Source: Actinopolyspora lacussalsi subsp. righensis
Lineage (GTDB): Bacteria; Actinomycetota; Actinomycetes; Mycobacteriales; Pseudonocardiaceae
Assembly (NCBI RefSeq): GCF_900116555.1
Contig: NZ_FPAT01000001.1
Span: forward strand, 620,001 to 684,000
Length of the DNA: 64,000 nucleotides
Direction of reading: 5' to 3'
Part shown: positions 62,881-64,000 of the stretch, one piece after another
How positions within the stretch are numbered: the first letter of the stretch is position 1
How the letters are laid out: each line of letters begins with the position of its first letter
The notes under the pieces: generated by a model
Database searches by the model: none
Told to the model about the DNA's origin: nothing
What the model saw: the letters and a program-made list of their open reading frames with translations, nothing else
Position numbers and translations under genes: made by a program

Positions 62881-64000
62881 TCACCATCCCCGGTCCTCGG
62901 TCTGCCGACCACAACCCGGAGATGACGAATCCACCAACTCCTGCCCGCCGTGCGGTGTACTTCCCACGACCACCTCCTCGGCCGTCGGCCGAGTTCGAGG
63001 ACGGTCCATCTCCCGCCAACCACCACCGAGGACCGGTATCGCCAACGCGACCAGATAGAGCAGGGCCGTGCAGGTCAGGGTGGTACGCAGCCCGAGCCCC
63101 TCCACCGCCAGTCCGCCGAACAACACCCCGAGCGGTGTACCGCCCTGTGCCACGAGGGTCGTCAGGCTCAGCACGCGTCCGCGCAGCTCGGCCGGGATTC
63201 GCTCGTAGCTCACGGCGGCCAGGATCGGGTTGATCATTCCGGCGACCAGTCCGCACCCGACCACCACGCAGAAAAGCACCGCGAATCCGGACCCCGCGGC
63301 CATCGCGAGGTGGGGCGGGATCGGTCCCAGCGCGAACGCGAACGTGAACAGCATCCTCCGACGTCGCACCCGCGCGCCGAGCCAGGTGAACAGCAGGTTC
63401 CCCGTGAGCGCGGCGCCGCCCAACGCGCCGACCAGCACCCCGAGTGCCAGCGAGTCGTGCAGTATCCGCGCCGAGTAGGTCGGGAGCAGTACTCCCGTCA
63501 ACGCCAGGTCGAGGGTGTTCGTCAGCAACAGCAGTACCATGATCCAGGTGATCAGCCGGTCGCGACGGAGATAACCGATCCCGGCGGCGAATCGGCGCGC
63601 GAACCCCTCGGATGTGTCCTGCCCCGCTGATTCCGATGTGGTCACGCCGCGCGCGGCGTAGGCGACCAGCAGCGCGGAGAGCGTCATCACGGCGGTGGCG
63701 ATCCACAGCACACCCGGCGGATCGAACAGCGCGAGCGCTCCGCCCGCCAACGGCGCCCCCGACAGGTGTCCCGCCCGCAGTGCGGCGTCCATCCCTCCCG
63801 CACCGCGTTCCATCGCCACCCCGGCGTTGCCGACCAGTTCCGGGACAGCGACCCGGCGAGCGGTCTGGCCGGGTTCGCGGAACGCTCCGAACGCACCTGC
63901 CAGCGACATCAGCGACCAGAGCGTGAGACCTGTGGTGGTTTCCGCCAGCGGAATCGCGCCGATGCAAAGCGCGGCGGCCAGATCGGCCAGCGGCGCGGTC
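62881..64000 (-). CDS. MFS transporter, N-terminus outside window
   Basis: The frame stays open to the right edge, so the start lies beyond 64000; 373 residues are visible. About nine hydrophobic segments can be seen, and AELRGRVLSLTTLVAQGGTPLGVLFGG is typical of enterobactin-exporter-like (EntS-type) members. The visible N-terminal part (LIGAIPLAETTTGLTLWSL-like, from the edge) is already a membrane segment. Substrate unknown. Confidence 0.8.
   Translation of the reverse strand, partial: TAPLADLAAALCIGAIPLAETTTGLTLWSLMSLAGAFGAFREPGQTARRVAVPELVGNAGVAMERGAGGMDAALRAGHLSGAPLAGGALALFDPPGVLWIATAVMTLSALLVAYAARGVTTSESAGQDTSEGFARRFAAGIGYLRRDRLITWIMVLLLLTNTLDLALTGVLLPTYSARILHDSLALGVLVGALGGAALTGNLLFTWLGARVRRRRMLFTFAFALGPIPPHLAMAAGSGFAVLFCVVVGCGLVAGMINPILAAVSYERIPAELRGRVLSLTTLVAQGGTPLGVLFGGLAVEGLGLRTTLTCTALLYLVALAIPVLGGGWREMDRPRTRPTAEEVVVGSTPHGGQELVDSSSPGCGRQTEDRGW

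Overview
The window is high-GC DNA from a filamentous actinomycete, most likely of the order Pseudonocardiales (Saccharopolyspora/Actinopolyspora-like). The evidence is strong G/C third-position bias, frequent GTG starts, WhiB, AfsR/SARP and RbpA proteins, and a block of rbpA, ppm1, lnt, amidohydrolase and fxsA that resembles the mycobacterial order. The genus is inference; no 16S rRNA gene is present.

Region 1 (1-8.4 kb) is the 3' part of an iterative type I polyketide synthase operon of the PUFA/heterocyst-glycolipid kind. It has a KS-AT-ACP-KR protein (5' end outside the window), a hot-dog dehydratase protein and an NAD(P)-dependent thioester-reductase-like protein, all translationally coupled.

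Region 2 (8.4-16.6 kb) holds an integrase scar, an MFS exporter divergent from an HxlR regulator, a flavin reductase, and an AfsR-like giant regulator divergent from a 14-TM drug exporter.

Region 3 (16.6-46.1 kb) is a mosaic accessory region. In order it contains: a dead IS30 element; a type I-E CRISPR interference operon (cas3, a separate small gene for the Cas3 C-terminal domain, cse1, cse2, cas7, cas5, cas6e) with no cas1/cas2 and no array in the window; a decayed conjugation module (WhiB, GGDEF, DUF4913-like, TraG/VirD4, NlpC/P60) with frameshifts in nearly every gene; and ISL3 and IS5 remnants. It ends with a visibly AT-richer, single-strand biosynthetic operon (31.95-43.8 kb), another IS5 remnant, a broken tyrosine recombinase and a tRNA-Leu(GAG). 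The recombinase beside the tRNA 3' end marks the likely boundary of an integrated island.

The operon at 31.95-43.8 kb is the most unusual content. It encodes a DRE-TIM aldolase-like enzyme, a fumarylacetoacetate-hydrolase-fold enzyme, an SDR lacking the usual Tyr/Lys pair, an A-PCP didomain with an Asp/Asn-like pocket, an intact glutamine-dependent asparagine synthetase homologue, a second A domain, a free-standing PCP, a P450, two thioesterases and an amino-acid permease. No condensation domain is present. It looks like a pathway for a small amino-acid-derived metabolite that I cannot match to a known product.

Region 4 (46.2-64 kb) is conventional chromosome: M20 peptidase, XerC/D-like recombinase, VOC protein, GDPD, UMF1-type MFS, rbpA with a SigR-like promoter, ppm1, lnt, amidohydrolase, fxsA, a secreted SGNH hydrolase, a methyltransferase, Lrp regulator, M24 peptidase and an MFS gene running off the right edge. 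Two copies of a hairpin-forming dispersed repeat lie here.
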